In this document: one piece after another, positions 1 through 7,750 of the stretch
Layout of the letters: every line of letters starts with the position of its first letter
Position numbering within the stretch: the stretch's first letter is position 1
Assembly: GCF_000152725.1 (NCBI RefSeq)
Contig: NZ_CH724131.1
Span: 3,031,236 to 3,095,235 of the forward strand
Source of the DNA: Pseudooceanicola batsensis HTCC2597
Lineage (GTDB): Bacteria; Pseudomonadota; Alphaproteobacteria; Rhodobacterales; Rhodobacteraceae
Direction: 5' to 3'
DNA length: 64,000 nt
Position numbers and translations under genes: made by a program
The notes under the pieces: generated by a model
The model's input: only the letters and a program-made list of their open reading frames with translations
Told to the model about the DNA's origin: nothing
The model's database searches: none

Positions 1-913
1 CGAGGCTTTGGATGAAAACCGTCTTTCCGACGCCTCCATCAGCGTAGAGAAATAAGGGTATACTGCTCGCTTCGATCTCGTCTTTGACAACGTGAAGGGC
101 AGAGCGCTCGACAACTTCACCAACATCAACGAAGCGGGTATCCGCAGGAAATAGCTGATCCTCGTCACACTCCAAGGCATCGAGGACATCTTCACGTGTG
201 ATCGAGTTGTTTCCCTGCCCTTCGATTTGGGCCTTCTCTCGCACAAGCTCAACCAGAGCGTACAACCTTTTTGCGGCCTGTCCGGTGGATCCGGCAGACC
301 AATCGCTAACCGTTCGTCGAAGGGATCGGTTCTGAGCAGGAAGATCACTTGTTGCAGCGCGAAACTCGATTAGCGGGAAGATTTCCCCTGCTTCGATCTT
401 CTCCTCCTTACACCATGCCTCGAGATATCTAAGTTGTGACTTACCGCTCTGGGTCTTCGCTACGCCACCTGACTTCAAACATTCGATAGCATCCCATAGG
501 TCGCTAGAGAATTTGGCATTTGTTACGAACCCGAATGATAGCTTGTTCGCGATGTCTGCGCTCGAAACACTTTTTCTGATCTCGCGAAGCGACGCAGAAA
601 ACTTCTTGATCGTCTTTTTTAGATAGGAAGAGGTGACCGGCTTTTCAGCCTCTTTGTATTTGAACTGCAAAATTTGCTGGGAGCTGCAGGTCTCAAAAGT
701 ATCGCCAGACCCATAGAAAAGAGTGAGATCGGCAATGTCCTCGGCCTCTTGCCCCCACTTCAGATTCTCATTTGGGGATAGGCCCTCAACAACGACTGCA
801 AAAAGATCATCTTTGGGGAAAACAAGTTGAAGCGCACGTCGTGCAGCCCACCTTTCGTGGAAGGTATGCCCAGCCCTTGAGACTCTGACTTTTTCGACTT
901 TTTTTCTTGTCAT
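1..913 (-). CDS. Nuclease-NTPase fusion, antiviral STAND (Avs)-like, cut by window edge
   Basis: The gene begins at ATG 913 and runs off the left edge; 304 residues are visible. Residues 1-120 look like a PD-(D/E)xK-type nuclease of the Cap4/DUF4297 or Mrr kind: a helix with HERWAARRAL, then acidic E43 and D59/D62 in DIADLTLFYG, then Q83-x-K85 in QILQFKYK. A helical linker follows, and a P-loop, ADGGVGKT, sits at residues 291-298. Nuclease followed by P-loop is the layout of Avs-type phage sensors and of other STAND-like defence ATPases; the sensor repeats expected at the C terminus are outside the window. It lies 141 bp downstream of a cassette on the same strand and may have its own promoter. 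Base composition is AT-rich like the rest of the island. Nuclease and NTPase are read from motifs; the defence role is inferred. Confidence 0.7.
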   Translation of the reverse strand, partial: MTRKKVEKVRVSRAGHTFHERWAARRALQLVFPKDDLFAVVVEGLSPNENLKWGQEAEDIADLTLFYGSGDTFETCSSQQILQFKYKEAEKPVTSSYLKKTIKKFSASLREIRKSVSSADIANKLSFGFVTNAKFSSDLWDAIECLKSGGVAKTQSGKSQLRYLEAWCKEEKIEAGEIFPLIEFRAATSDLPAQNRSLRRTVSDWSAGSTGQAAKRLYALVELVREKAQIEGQGNNSITREDVLDALECDEDQLFPADTRFVDVGEVVERSALHVVKDEIEASSIPLFLYADGGVGKTVFIQSL

Positions 914-1054
914 TTTCAAAACTGCTCCGAGTGTTTAGCTATTTGTAAGGCCGAAAAAATATTGCGGTATAGAATTGGCGACTTTGAGCTTCCCATAATC
1001 TGGCAATTCGCAATGTGAGTGAACTTGTTAATCGTTACCGTCACCTGCTGATCG

Positions 1055-1837
1055 TCAATGAATACAACCTAAATAGTTTTCTCCAAAACGGTCCATTGCT
1101 ACGCGCGCAACTCGCTCATTGACGCTCTCATCAATGAATAGGCCCCAAGGGTAAACGTCGACATTGGCGAGCTCGAAATCGTCTTTTGGGTTGGGCTTGT
1201 TTTGGCTGAGAAATGCGTAGCGGATCCCGGCCCACATCTCGAAGCCGAGCTCGACCTCGAGACCATCATATATGCTGTCGCCAGGGGCGTTAACGATCAC
1301 CTTTTTGGTAATGTCACCGAGTGCTTCCAACAGCATAATGCTGCACGTATGGGCCATAATGTCCGCAAGTTGGATACCCATGACCGCCTTGGAATCCTGT
1401 TCAAAGTGGAAGATGCAGCCTGCGAGCTCCGGATCGCCTGCAACTAAAGCCTCGGCCGCACTTTTGTGTTTGAAGAGGCCTTCATCAAAGAAGACCTCAT
1501 GCTGCCGCCCCTCGAGCAAGGGATGCTTCAGTGCGCTACGCAAAAGCGTCAACGAAGCTGGGCCTAATTTCCTAGTGTCTTCTGCGCTATCTACGACGCA
1601 TAGGGCCATTTTGCAGTTGCGTGCGATAAAGTGTTTCAAGCTATCACGCAGCGCTTGAAGATCATTGTCATCTTTCATGGTCGCTGAAGACTTGAACTCG
1701 AACGTGCCTGGATCGAAGCCATACTCGCGAAAGAGCGCGCCCATTTCTTCTGTGGGATCCACATCGCAAATGGCGAATGCGGCAAGTGAAAAGCCGGATC
1801 TATGGTGCTTGCTGTCGTCTAAAAATAGATAGGCCAT
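1055..1837 (-). CDS. DUF3800 domain protein
   Basis: 260 residues. The opening MAYLFLDDSK, then EFKSS, then FFDEG and IQLADIMAH are the spaced acidic blocks of DUF3800 proteins, which are thought to adopt an RNase H-like fold with acidic metal-binding residues. The biochemical activity of the family is not settled; members are common in mobile and defence islands. The start ATG overlaps the stop of the upstream HNH gene by one base (TAATG), so the two are almost certainly translated together. No signal peptide or membrane segment is seen, so a cytoplasmic location is expected. Function in this cassette is unknown; a nuclease or nucleic-acid-binding partner of the HNH protein is a reasonable inference. 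Confidence 0.75.
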   Translation of the reverse strand: MAYLFLDDSKHHRSGFSLAAFAICDVDPTEEMGALFREYGFDPGTFEFKSSATMKDDNDLQALRDSLKHFIARNCKMALCVVDSAEDTRKLGPASLTLLRSALKHPLLEGRQHEVFFDEGLFKHKSAAEALVAGDPELAGCIFHFEQDSKAVMGIQLADIMAHTCSIMLLEALGDITKKVIVNAPGDSIYDGLEVELGFEMWAGIRYAFLSQNKPNPKDDFELANVDVYPWGLFIDESVNERVARVAMDRFGENYLGCIH

Positions 1838-2736
1838 TACTGCTTAAAACAATTCTCTCTGTGCCAGGTTACAAACTCAGTCCTTGGCCGGTTGGCGAGG
1901 CGGTCCGGCACCAGGATCTTGCCGGACGAGTTAATCATCGACGTCACGGCTTCGATGTCGTTGCTCTGACGGGAAACCAGAATTGTCAGGTCGTCAGCCA
2001 ACCCAACGAGGCCGCGATCAAACATCCAATGCGCAGTTCCGGACAGGGCGAGCCCGTTGCTAACGATGTCGGGGCCGTCATGCTCTACCGGTCTGATATG
2101 AGCGGCTTCCACCTCAGCGCGACCACCACCATTGATCAGGCGCAAGCCAGTGATGGCGCAGCGTTCGCCGTAGGCGCGCAGGACATTCTTTCTGAAATTG
2201 CGGTCGCGAACCGCGCGATTGGTCAGTTGGTTGACGCGTTCTCGAGCGGGCATGTGTTGGAAAAGTGTTTGCGCGTCATGAAACCCTGGCATCTGCATCG
2301 TGTCGCCCACGCGAGGCAGGATGTCCTCATCTCGTCCAAGACCACGTTCAACTATTCGGGCGAAGTCTTCAGCTGAAAGGGTTCTTACCGCGGCTTGCGC
2401 GCGTCCGGATATCTTGCCTTGGTCGTTCAGCAATCCTCTTTCGATGATCGAATTCTCGTCCCGGAATGAAACAGGGTCGCCGAAATCAAGATACGTTCCG
2501 GGCTCTATGACCGCCAAGAACATGTCCTGCTTCCTAGGATCCGGAATGATCTCCTGGACCTTAGCGACTGCAAAGTACCCTTTGGTCTCTTTGACTTTGC
2601 TTGGCTCCAGGTAGACGATCCAATCCCCCTCGCACTGTTGGGCGCGTGAAAGGTATTGCTTGGGAAATTGATACCGCTCCGAGGGAATGTCGTCGTAGAT
2701 CGAGTCGCTGCGATGGATGAAGATACCGAAGGCCAT
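1837..2736 (-). CDS. HNH endonuclease with an EVE/PUA-like N-terminal domain
   Basis: 299 residues. The C-terminal half carries an HNH_2-type nuclease: FRKNVLRAYGERCAITGL, then AAHIRP with H213, NGLAL with N227 and HWMFDRG with H236. The first 100 residues (GDWIVYLEPSK, YFAVAKVQEIIPDP) resemble EVE/PUA-like small beta barrels, which in other proteins read modified bases. A reader plus an HNH nuclease is the layout of modification-dependent (type IV) restriction enzymes, but that specificity is inferred. The ATG lies 4 bp after the stop of the membrane-protein gene and the stop overlaps the DUF3800 start. There is no methyltransferase nearby, which fits a modification-dependent rather than a type II system. 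Confidence 0.8.
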   Translation of the reverse strand: MAFGIFIHRSDSIYDDIPSERYQFPKQYLSRAQQCEGDWIVYLEPSKVKETKGYFAVAKVQEIIPDPRKQDMFLAVIEPGTYLDFGDPVSFRDENSIIERGLLNDQGKISGRAQAAVRTLSAEDFARIVERGLGRDEDILPRVGDTMQMPGFHDAQTLFQHMPARERVNQLTNRAVRDRNFRKNVLRAYGERCAITGLRLINGGGRAEVEAAHIRPVEHDGPDIVSNGLALSGTAHWMFDRGLVGLADDLTILVSRQSNDIEAVTSMINSSGKILVPDRLANRPRTEFVTWHRENCFKQ

Positions 2737-2740
2737 CGGA

Positions 2741-3037
2741 TCACCCGCGTTGAAGGCGTTCCAGTTTTCGATCGGCTGCGCGAAGGGTCAATACCGCACC
2801 TGTCAAAAATGGAAGTGCGAAGCCAGCCGCAGCGATGGCAAAAATCATGGTGGCGGCCAAAACCGAGTATTCGGCGGTCTGTTGTGCCAATGATAGTCGC
2901 CCCAAGCCGATAAGGTAGAACACACTGGTTCCCAGGAGGATTGGGTAAAGCGGGTCAAGGGGTTCAATCACCTCACGACGGGTGCGTTCCAAGACTGAGT
3001 GTCTCAACATGTTCCAGCGTTTGCTTGCCTTGTTCAC
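2741..3037 (-). CDS. Small two-helix membrane protein
   Basis: 98 residues from a GTG start at 3037, chosen because GGAG lies 7 bases upstream, inside the end of the XRE gene. Two hydrophobic stretches are visible, about residues 31-51 (YPILLGTSVFYLIGLG) and 58-84 (YSVLAATMIFAIAAAGFAL). The N terminus is basic and the C terminus ends in a short charged helix. I do not recognise the family. It sits between the regulator and the HNH gene with 4-bp gaps on both sides, so it belongs to the same transcript. Small membrane proteins of this kind often act as effectors or anchors in defence cassettes, but nothing here proves it. A later ATG at 3010 is possible. Confidence 0.65.
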   Translation of the reverse strand: MNKASKRWNMLRHSVLERTRREVIEPLDPLYPILLGTSVFYLIGLGRLSLAQQTAEYSVLAATMIFAIAAAGFALPFLTGAVLTLRAADRKLERLQRG

Positions 3038-3041
3038 CAGA

Positions 3042-3464
3042 TTACTCCCTTACCAACTCGATCCATGTGTGCACGTCGTCATCAGTCACTTCACGGCCTT
3101 CGACATGCGATTGATACCAGCGCGCGACAATGGCCCCGCGCTTTTCGCTTTTGATTTTTATGCCCTCATCGGTGAGGTGCTTATCCAGCGAGCTTTCGAT
3201 GTGTTTGAGGGCATCGAAATCATGCCCCGCCCGAATGGATTTGGTGCCGAGTAACAGCCAGGGCACGTCCACCTCGAACCGTTCACCCATCGCGACCAAG
3301 GCTTCTACAGGCATTCCTCGCTCGCCCTTTTCGTAGCTGTGATACGCGCGCGGTGAGACACCGATAGCTTCGGCCATGGCCGCTTGTGAGAAGCCGATTT
3401 CATTGCGAGCAATGGTGAGACGAGCACCCATTGCAGCAAAAAGATCAGCAGGTTTCTGCGGCAT
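3042..3464 (-). CDS. XRE-family helix-turn-helix regulator
   Basis: 140 residues from ATG 3464 (MPQKPADLFAAMGARL); a longer frame upstream to 3578 is open but low in coding character and crosses the likely promoter. Residues 11-65 form a lambda-repressor-like HTH: LTIARNEIGFSQAAMAEAIG, SPRAYHSYEKGERGMP. The C-terminal part (about 70-140) is helical and charged and resembles repressors of mobile elements. It is the first gene of the minus-strand cassette and is divergent from the small DNA-binding protein and integrase, so it could repress both. An inverted repeat suitable as operator lies 22 bp upstream of its start. Confidence 0.85.
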   Translation of the reverse strand: MPQKPADLFAAMGARLTIARNEIGFSQAAMAEAIGVSPRAYHSYEKGERGMPVEALVAMGERFEVDVPWLLLGTKSIRAGHDFDALKHIESSLDKHLTDEGIKIKSEKRGAIVARWYQSHVEGREVTDDDVHTWIELVRE

Positions 3465-3485
3465 CTGAATTTTCCAATTGACTAC

Positions 3486-3503
3486 TTCGCCGAAATTAGC
3501 GAA
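3486..3503. promoter_or_regulatory. Candidate operator of the island regulator
   Basis: Inverted repeat TTCGC (3486-3490) and GCGAA (3499-3503) with an 8-base spacer, in the divergent region between the XRE gene and the small DNA-binding gene. Related CGAA blocks recur at 3491, 3501 and about 3520. Its placement suggests autoregulation and control of the integrase side; this is inferred. Confidence 0.35.
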
Positions 3504-3619
3504 CTTTGCAAAAAATGACGAACATTTACAGTTAATCACATCTGACCACGTCAGAAGGTGCAGAACAAGCGATTCCATGCGTGTCGCCGATTCAACTTAA
3601 GCGGACAAGGACGACTGAA

Positions 3620-3967
3620 ATGGCAGAGACCAACTATTCAGACAGCTGTCAGATCCTGGGGCTTGGGAAAACACCCGCGCAATGGGTCGAAGTCATGGCC
3701 GGTATGGGGATCGATATTTCGGAACGCACCTTGCGCGAACGCGCCAATGAGACGGGCGCATTCTATCGCCTTGGGCGGACCATGCTCATCACGCCCGCGC
3801 AGATTGATACGATTTTTGAAGGAGGCCAGTCATGCCGCTCCAAATTTACAAGAGGGGCCGTGTCTACTGGGCCAAGGGGTGGATTGAATACAACGGCAGG
3901 CCAATCGCCGGCCCATACCGGCGAAGCACTAAGGCATCTACAGAAGAGGGCGCACGGGACTGGATAA
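3620..3967 (+). CDS. Small DNA-binding protein, possible excisionase or HTH regulator
   Basis: 115 residues from ATG 3620 (MAETNYSDSCQILGLGKT), with AAGGA upstream. Residues 8-75 read as a small MerR/AlpA-like helix-turn-helix module: TPAQWVEVMAGMGIDISERTL, then LITPAQIDTIFE. Proteins like this are found just before integrases and act as directionality factors or regulators. The frame stays open for 136 bp into the integrase gene, so the last 45 residues (rich in G, T, R and H, with no recognisable domain) may be a low-value tail or a true overlap. The role is inferred from position and the HTH-like part. Confidence 0.6.
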   Translation: MAETNYSDSCQILGLGKTPAQWVEVMAGMGIDISERTLRERANETGAFYRLGRTMLITPAQIDTIFEGGQSCRSKFTRGAVSTGPRGGLNTTAGQSPAHTGEALRHLQKRAHGTG

Positions 3968-4926
3968 ACCATGAGACCGAGCGTCAGATCCGTCGCTATG
4001 TTGTGGGCGACGAACAGAGCAAAACGTTCTCCGATGCAATCATGCTCTACAACGCGTCCCCAAAAGCAGCTAAGCAGTTGATCCCGATTGTCGAAGCAAT
4101 CGGTGACCTATCGCTCGGCGCGATTTCTGGCGCGCTATTGAAAAGCCTTGGGCCGAAGCTGAAACCCAAAGCGTCGACCGATACCTGGTGGCGTGAAATC
4201 GTGACGCCCGCGAGTGCTGTGATTAACAACGCCCACGAGCTGGAAGGCACGCCGCTGATCCGTGTAAAACCCTACGACAAGTTTGAGCGGATCGCACAGG
4301 ACAAACGGCGCGGGAAGCTTAGCCGCGTCGAGCGCACGCCAGCTGACAAGGAATGGATCGAAGCCTTTTGCCGTGCTGCTGATCCGTACAACGCCGCGCT
4401 AGTCCGTTTCATGTTTGAGACGGCAGCACGGATTGATCAGGCTGTATCTTTGGAGCCTGATGACCTTCGACCGCACGAAAACAAAGTCCGCGTGAAAGCG
4501 CAGAAAGGACATCCAGAAAGTTGGATCACCGTTTCGCCGCAGATGATGGACGAGCTTCTCGCACTGCCAGCCAAACGGCCCAAAAACCGCAAGACTGGCA
4601 AGCTCATGAAGGCGCGCGTTTTCGGCTATGGCAGTTCCACCGGCTACAACACGCGCTGGAAGACAATCTGCAAGCGCGCGGGTATTCCGTACCTGTCAGC
4701 CCATCCAGCAGGACGGCACGGCTTCTTCACGGAGCTTGTTGTCCGTCAAGGCGTCGATCCGGTCACTGCAGCCAAGGCTGGCCGGTGGGCTGACCCCAAT
4801 TTGCCCATGCGCATCTATGCCCACGCAGAGACCGACGAGGCTGACATCCGAGCCCGTTTTCGTACAAACCATGTACAGGAAGACCCTGTACAAACACCCA
4901 ACAGCAAGAAATCACAAAAGGAATAG
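3832..4926 (+). CDS. Tyrosine recombinase (phage-type integrase)
   Basis: 364 residues. The start ATG 3832 has a strong GAAGGAGG 7 bases upstream. The C-terminal catalytic domain shows the tyrosine-recombinase pentad in order: Arg in FETAARIDQAVSL, Lys in VRVKAQKGH, H-x-x-x-R in SAHPAGRHGF, the Trp/His position in KAGRWADP, and the nucleophile Tyr in MRIYAHAETDE. The N-terminal 100 residues are the arm-binding and core-binding parts. The gene ends 16 bases before a tRNA 3' fragment, the usual arrangement for an enzyme that inserts its element into a tRNA gene. It should cut at the attachment site described at 4943-4987. It looks intact. Confidence 0.95.
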   Translation: MPLQIYKRGRVYWAKGWIEYNGRPIAGPYRRSTKASTEEGARDWINHETERQIRRYVVGDEQSKTFSDAIMLYNASPKAAKQLIPIVEAIGDLSLGAISGALLKSLGPKLKPKASTDTWWREIVTPASAVINNAHELEGTPLIRVKPYDKFERIAQDKRRGKLSRVERTPADKEWIEAFCRAADPYNAALVRFMFETAARIDQAVSLEPDDLRPHENKVRVKAQKGHPESWITVSPQMMDELLALPAKRPKNRKTGKLMKARVFGYGSSTGYNTRWKTICKRAGIPYLSAHPAGRHGFFTELVVRQGVDPVTAAKAGRWADPNLPMRIYAHAETDEADIRARFRTNHVQEDPVQTPNSKKSQKE

Positions 4927-4942
4927 CGCTATGAACGCATCC

Positions 4943-4987
4943 CTCCTAAGGGGCAGGTTGCAGGTTCGAATCCTGCCGGGGTCACCA
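4943..4987 (+). other. tRNA-Arg(CCU) 3' fragment, right attachment site of the island
   Basis: The fragment reads as the anticodon loop CTCCTAA, a 3' anticodon strand, a variable loop, a complete T arm (stem GCAGG 4960-4964 with CCTGC 4972-4976, loop TTCGAAT), the acceptor 3' strand CGGGGTC, discriminator A and encoded CCA (4985-4987). The matching 5' half, expected to begin GACCCCG, is absent upstream, so this is the duplicated end left by integration and not a working tRNA. Its orientation implies that the intact tRNA-Arg(CCU) lies at the far left end of the island. The crossover limits cannot be set without that copy. Confidence 0.8.
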
Positions 4988-5054
4988 CCACACGCTCTGG
5001 TCAATGTCTCACAAATTGGCCAAGGTGCCGCGGATACCGAAACCGGAGGGGACG

Positions 5055-6701
5055 ATGGAACGCACGGGTGCGCGGATACTGGTGGACCAACTCGTAGCTC
5101 AGGGCGTGGATCGCGCCACCTGCGTACCGGGGGAAAGTTACCTTGCCGTGCTCGACGCGCTGATCGGGTCGGGGGTCGATCTGCTTACCTGCCGGCAGGA
5201 GGGCGGGGCGGCGATGATGGCCGAGACCTACGGCAAGATCACCGGACGCCCCGGCATCTGCTTCGTCACCCGCGGACCCGGGGCGACGAACGCGGCGGCG
5301 GGCGTGCACGTGGCCGCCCAGGACAGCACGCCGATGATCCTTTTCGTCGGACAGGTGGCGCGGAACATGCGGCATCGCGAGGCGTTCCAGGAACTCGACT
5401 ATCCGGCCGTCTTCGGCACCATCGCCAAATGGGCGGTCGAGATCGACGACCCGGCGCGCATCCCCGAACTGCTCGCCCGTGCCTTTCGCGTCGCCACGCA
5501 GGGGCGGCCCGGCCCGGTGGTCATCGCGCTGCCCGAGGACATGCTCGTCGACACGGCCGACGTGCCTGACGCGCCCCCGATCCGCCCGATCGAGATGGCC
5601 CCCGCAGCGGACGGCATCGCCGAGCTGACCGAGCGGCTGGCCCGGGCCGAACGCCCTGTCGCAATCCTGGGCGGTGGCGGCTGGCGAGGGGCGGCGCGCG
5701 ACGGCATGATCGCCTTCGCCGAACGGCACGCGCTGCCCGTCGCGGTCGAGTTCCGCCGCGGCGGCAGCTTTCCGGCCGATCATCCGAACTACGTCGGCGA
5801 CCTCTCGATCGGCGCCAGTCCCGGTCTGGTCGAAGCGATCGAACGGGCGGATATGATCCTGATGCTCGGCGGGCGCATGTCGGAAAGCCCCTCGCAGAAC
5901 TACACGCTGTTCGACATCGGTCCGGGCGATGACCGGATCGTGCACCTGCACCCCGACCCCGAAGAGGTGGGGCGGGTCTACCAGCCGGGCCTCGGGCTTG
6001 TCGGAACGGCGGGCGGCTTCGTCTCGGCGGTCGAGGGGCTGCCCGGTCCAAACCGGCAGTCGGGCTGGGTCGAGGACCTGCGCCGGACCTATCTCGACTG
6101 GTCGACCGAGCCGCTCCCGCTGCCGGGCAGCTTCCAGATGGGAGAGGTGGTCTGCTGGCTGCGCGACACGCTCGGCCCGGATGCGGCGATCACCAACGGG
6201 GCGGGCAATTTCGCGACCTGGATCAACCGCCACTACCGGTTCCGGGACCACGGATCCCAGCTGGCGCCGACCTCCGGCTCTATGGGCTACGGTCTTCCTG
6301 CGGCTGTTATGGCCAAGCGCCAGCAGCCGGAGCGCGACGTCGTCTGCGTGGCGGGGGACGGCGACATCATGATGACGGTGCAGGAGCTTGCCACGGCGGT
6401 CCAGCACGAGATCCCCGTCATCGTCCTCGTGATCGACAACGGCATGTTCGGCACGATCCGCATGCACCAGGAAAAGCACTATCCAGGGCGCGTCTCGGCC
6501 ACCGATCTCAGGAACCCCGACTTCGCGGCCATGGCGGCCAGTTTCGGCTGCCACGCCGAAACGGTCCGCGACAGCGGCGACTTTGCGGCTGCCTTCGACC
6601 GGGCGCGGGCCAGCGGCCGACCGGCTCTGATCCACTGCTTCCTCGATCCCGAGGCGCTGACCATCGCCAAGACACTCTCAGATCTGCGAGACGCAACATG
6701 A
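5055..6701 (+). CDS. ThDP-dependent enzyme, acetolactate synthase large-subunit family
   Basis: 548 residues. ATG 5055 is chosen because GGAGGGG lies just before it and MERTGARILVDQLVAQGV matches the family N terminus; an earlier ATG at 5004 sits against the tRNA fragment. Domain 1 (to about 170) holds the catalytic Glu in CRQEGGAAMMAE; the middle domain (about 195-325) contains AILGGGG; the C-terminal ThDP domain carries GDGDIMMTVQELAT and DNGMFGTI. This superfamily decarboxylates 2-oxoacids and ligates the product. With no small regulatory subunit nearby and the gene coupled to a dipeptidase by a 4-bp ATGA overlap, it is more likely a catabolic relative than the valine-pathway enzyme. The substrate is unknown. 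It is the first core gene next to the island. Confidence 0.8.
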   Translation: MERTGARILVDQLVAQGVDRATCVPGESYLAVLDALIGSGVDLLTCRQEGGAAMMAETYGKITGRPGICFVTRGPGATNAAAGVHVAAQDSTPMILFVGQVARNMRHREAFQELDYPAVFGTIAKWAVEIDDPARIPELLARAFRVATQGRPGPVVIALPEDMLVDTADVPDAPPIRPIEMAPAADGIAELTERLARAERPVAILGGGGWRGAARDGMIAFAERHALPVAVEFRRGGSFPADHPNYVGDLSIGASPGLVEAIERADMILMLGGRMSESPSQNYTLFDIGPGDDRIVHLHPDPEEVGRVYQPGLGLVGTAGGFVSAVEGLPGPNRQSGWVEDLRRTYLDWSTEPLPLPGSFQMGEVVCWLRDTLGPDAAITNGAGNFATWINRHYRFRDHGSQLAPTSGSMGYGLPAAVMAKRQQPERDVVCVAGDGDIMMTVQELATAVQHEIPVIVLVIDNGMFGTIRMHQEKHYPGRVSATDLRNPDFAAMAASFGCHAETVRDSGDFAAAFDRARASGRPALIHCFLDPEALTIAKTLSDLRDAT

Positions 6702-7741
6702 TCCCCTTCTTCGACGGCCATAACGACCTTCTTCTCAAGATGACGCTTGGCCGGATGACGGCCGAGGAGGTCCGGGACGGCCACGGGAACGGGCATATCG
6801 ATCTGCCCCGTGCGAAGGCGGGGGGGTTGGGCGGCGGGTTCTTCGCGCTCTTCGTGCCCACGCCGGGCGGACCGGGGATCAACATGGCCGCCATGCGCGA
6901 GGAACGCTACGATCTCCCGCTGCCCGAGCCGCTGGACCACGACATCGCGCTGGACCAGGTCCGCGAGGGGATCGGGCATTTCAACCGGCTGGCCGAGCTT
7001 GGGGTGATCACGCCCTGCACCACCGCCACCGAGGTCGAGGCCGCCCTGCACGGGCCGACCCTCGCCGCCGTGCTGCACATGGAGGGCGCCGAGGCGATCG
7101 GCCCGGATCTTGCCGAACTGGATGAGCTCTATGACGCGGGCCTGCGGTCAATCGGTCCGGTCTGGAGCCGCGAGACGATCTTCGGCCACGGCGTGCCCTT
7201 CCGGCTGCCCGCCACGGCGGACATCGGGCCCGGCCTGACCGAGGCCGGCAAGGATCTGGTCCGGGCCTGCAACGACCGGGGCATCATGGTCGATCTCAGC
7301 CACCTGAACATGGCCGGGCTGCACGACGTGGCCGAGCTGTCGACCCGGCCGCTGGTGGCCACGCATTCCAACGCCCATGCGGTGACGCCCTCGGCCCGCA
7401 ACCTCACGGATGACGAGTTGCGCATCATCGCCGGGACGAACGGTCTGGTCGGCATCAACTACGGCACCTGTTTCCTGCGCCCGGACGGCCGGTTCATCCC
7501 CGATTGTCCGGTCGAGTTCATCCTGCGCCACCTGGATCACCTGCTGGGCATCCTGGGCGAGGACGGGGTCGCCTTCGGATCGGATTTCGACGGGGCGATC
7601 CTGCCCGACTGGATGGCGGACGTCGCCGGCCTGGCCCCCCTGCGCGAGGCCTTGGTACAGCATGGGCTGGGCGAGGCGCTGATGGAAAAGCTGCTCTTCC
7701 GCAACTGGCTGCGGGTCCAGCGCGCGACCTGGGGCGCGTGA
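6698..7741 (+). CDS. Membrane dipeptidase (peptidase M19, renal dipeptidase family)
   Basis: 347 residues; ATG overlaps the stop of the preceding gene (ATGA). The family pattern is complete: metal site FDGHNDLL at the N terminus (H-x-D), the bridging Glu in MEGAEAIG, VATHSNAHAVTPSARNL for further His ligands, and FGSDFDGA near residue 290. Members hydrolyse dipeptides or related amide bonds with two zinc ions. There is no signal peptide, so the protein is expected in the cytoplasm, as in most bacterial members. Translation coupling to the ThDP enzyme suggests the two act on a common compound, possibly an amino-acid derivative; this is inferred. Confidence 0.88.
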   Translation: MIPFFDGHNDLLLKMTLGRMTAEEVRDGHGNGHIDLPRAKAGGLGGGFFALFVPTPGGPGINMAAMREERYDLPLPEPLDHDIALDQVREGIGHFNRLAELGVITPCTTATEVEAALHGPTLAAVLHMEGAEAIGPDLAELDELYDAGLRSIGPVWSRETIFGHGVPFRLPATADIGPGLTEAGKDLVRACNDRGIMVDLSHLNMAGLHDVAELSTRPLVATHSNAHAVTPSARNLTDDELRIIAGTNGLVGINYGTCFLRPDGRFIPDCPVEFILRHLDHLLGILGEDGVAFGSDFDGAILPDWMADVAGLAPLREALVQHGLGEALMEKLLFRNWLRVQRATWGA

Positions 7742-7750
7742 AAGGCCCGC

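Noticed and set aside
3465-3578. Longer XRE protein from 3578
   Set aside because: The extra 38 residues are unlike the family and cross the inverted repeat and probable promoter.
4931-4990. A complete tRNA gene at the integrase end
   Set aside because: Only the anticodon loop, T arm and acceptor 3' strand are present; the D arm and 5' acceptor are missing.
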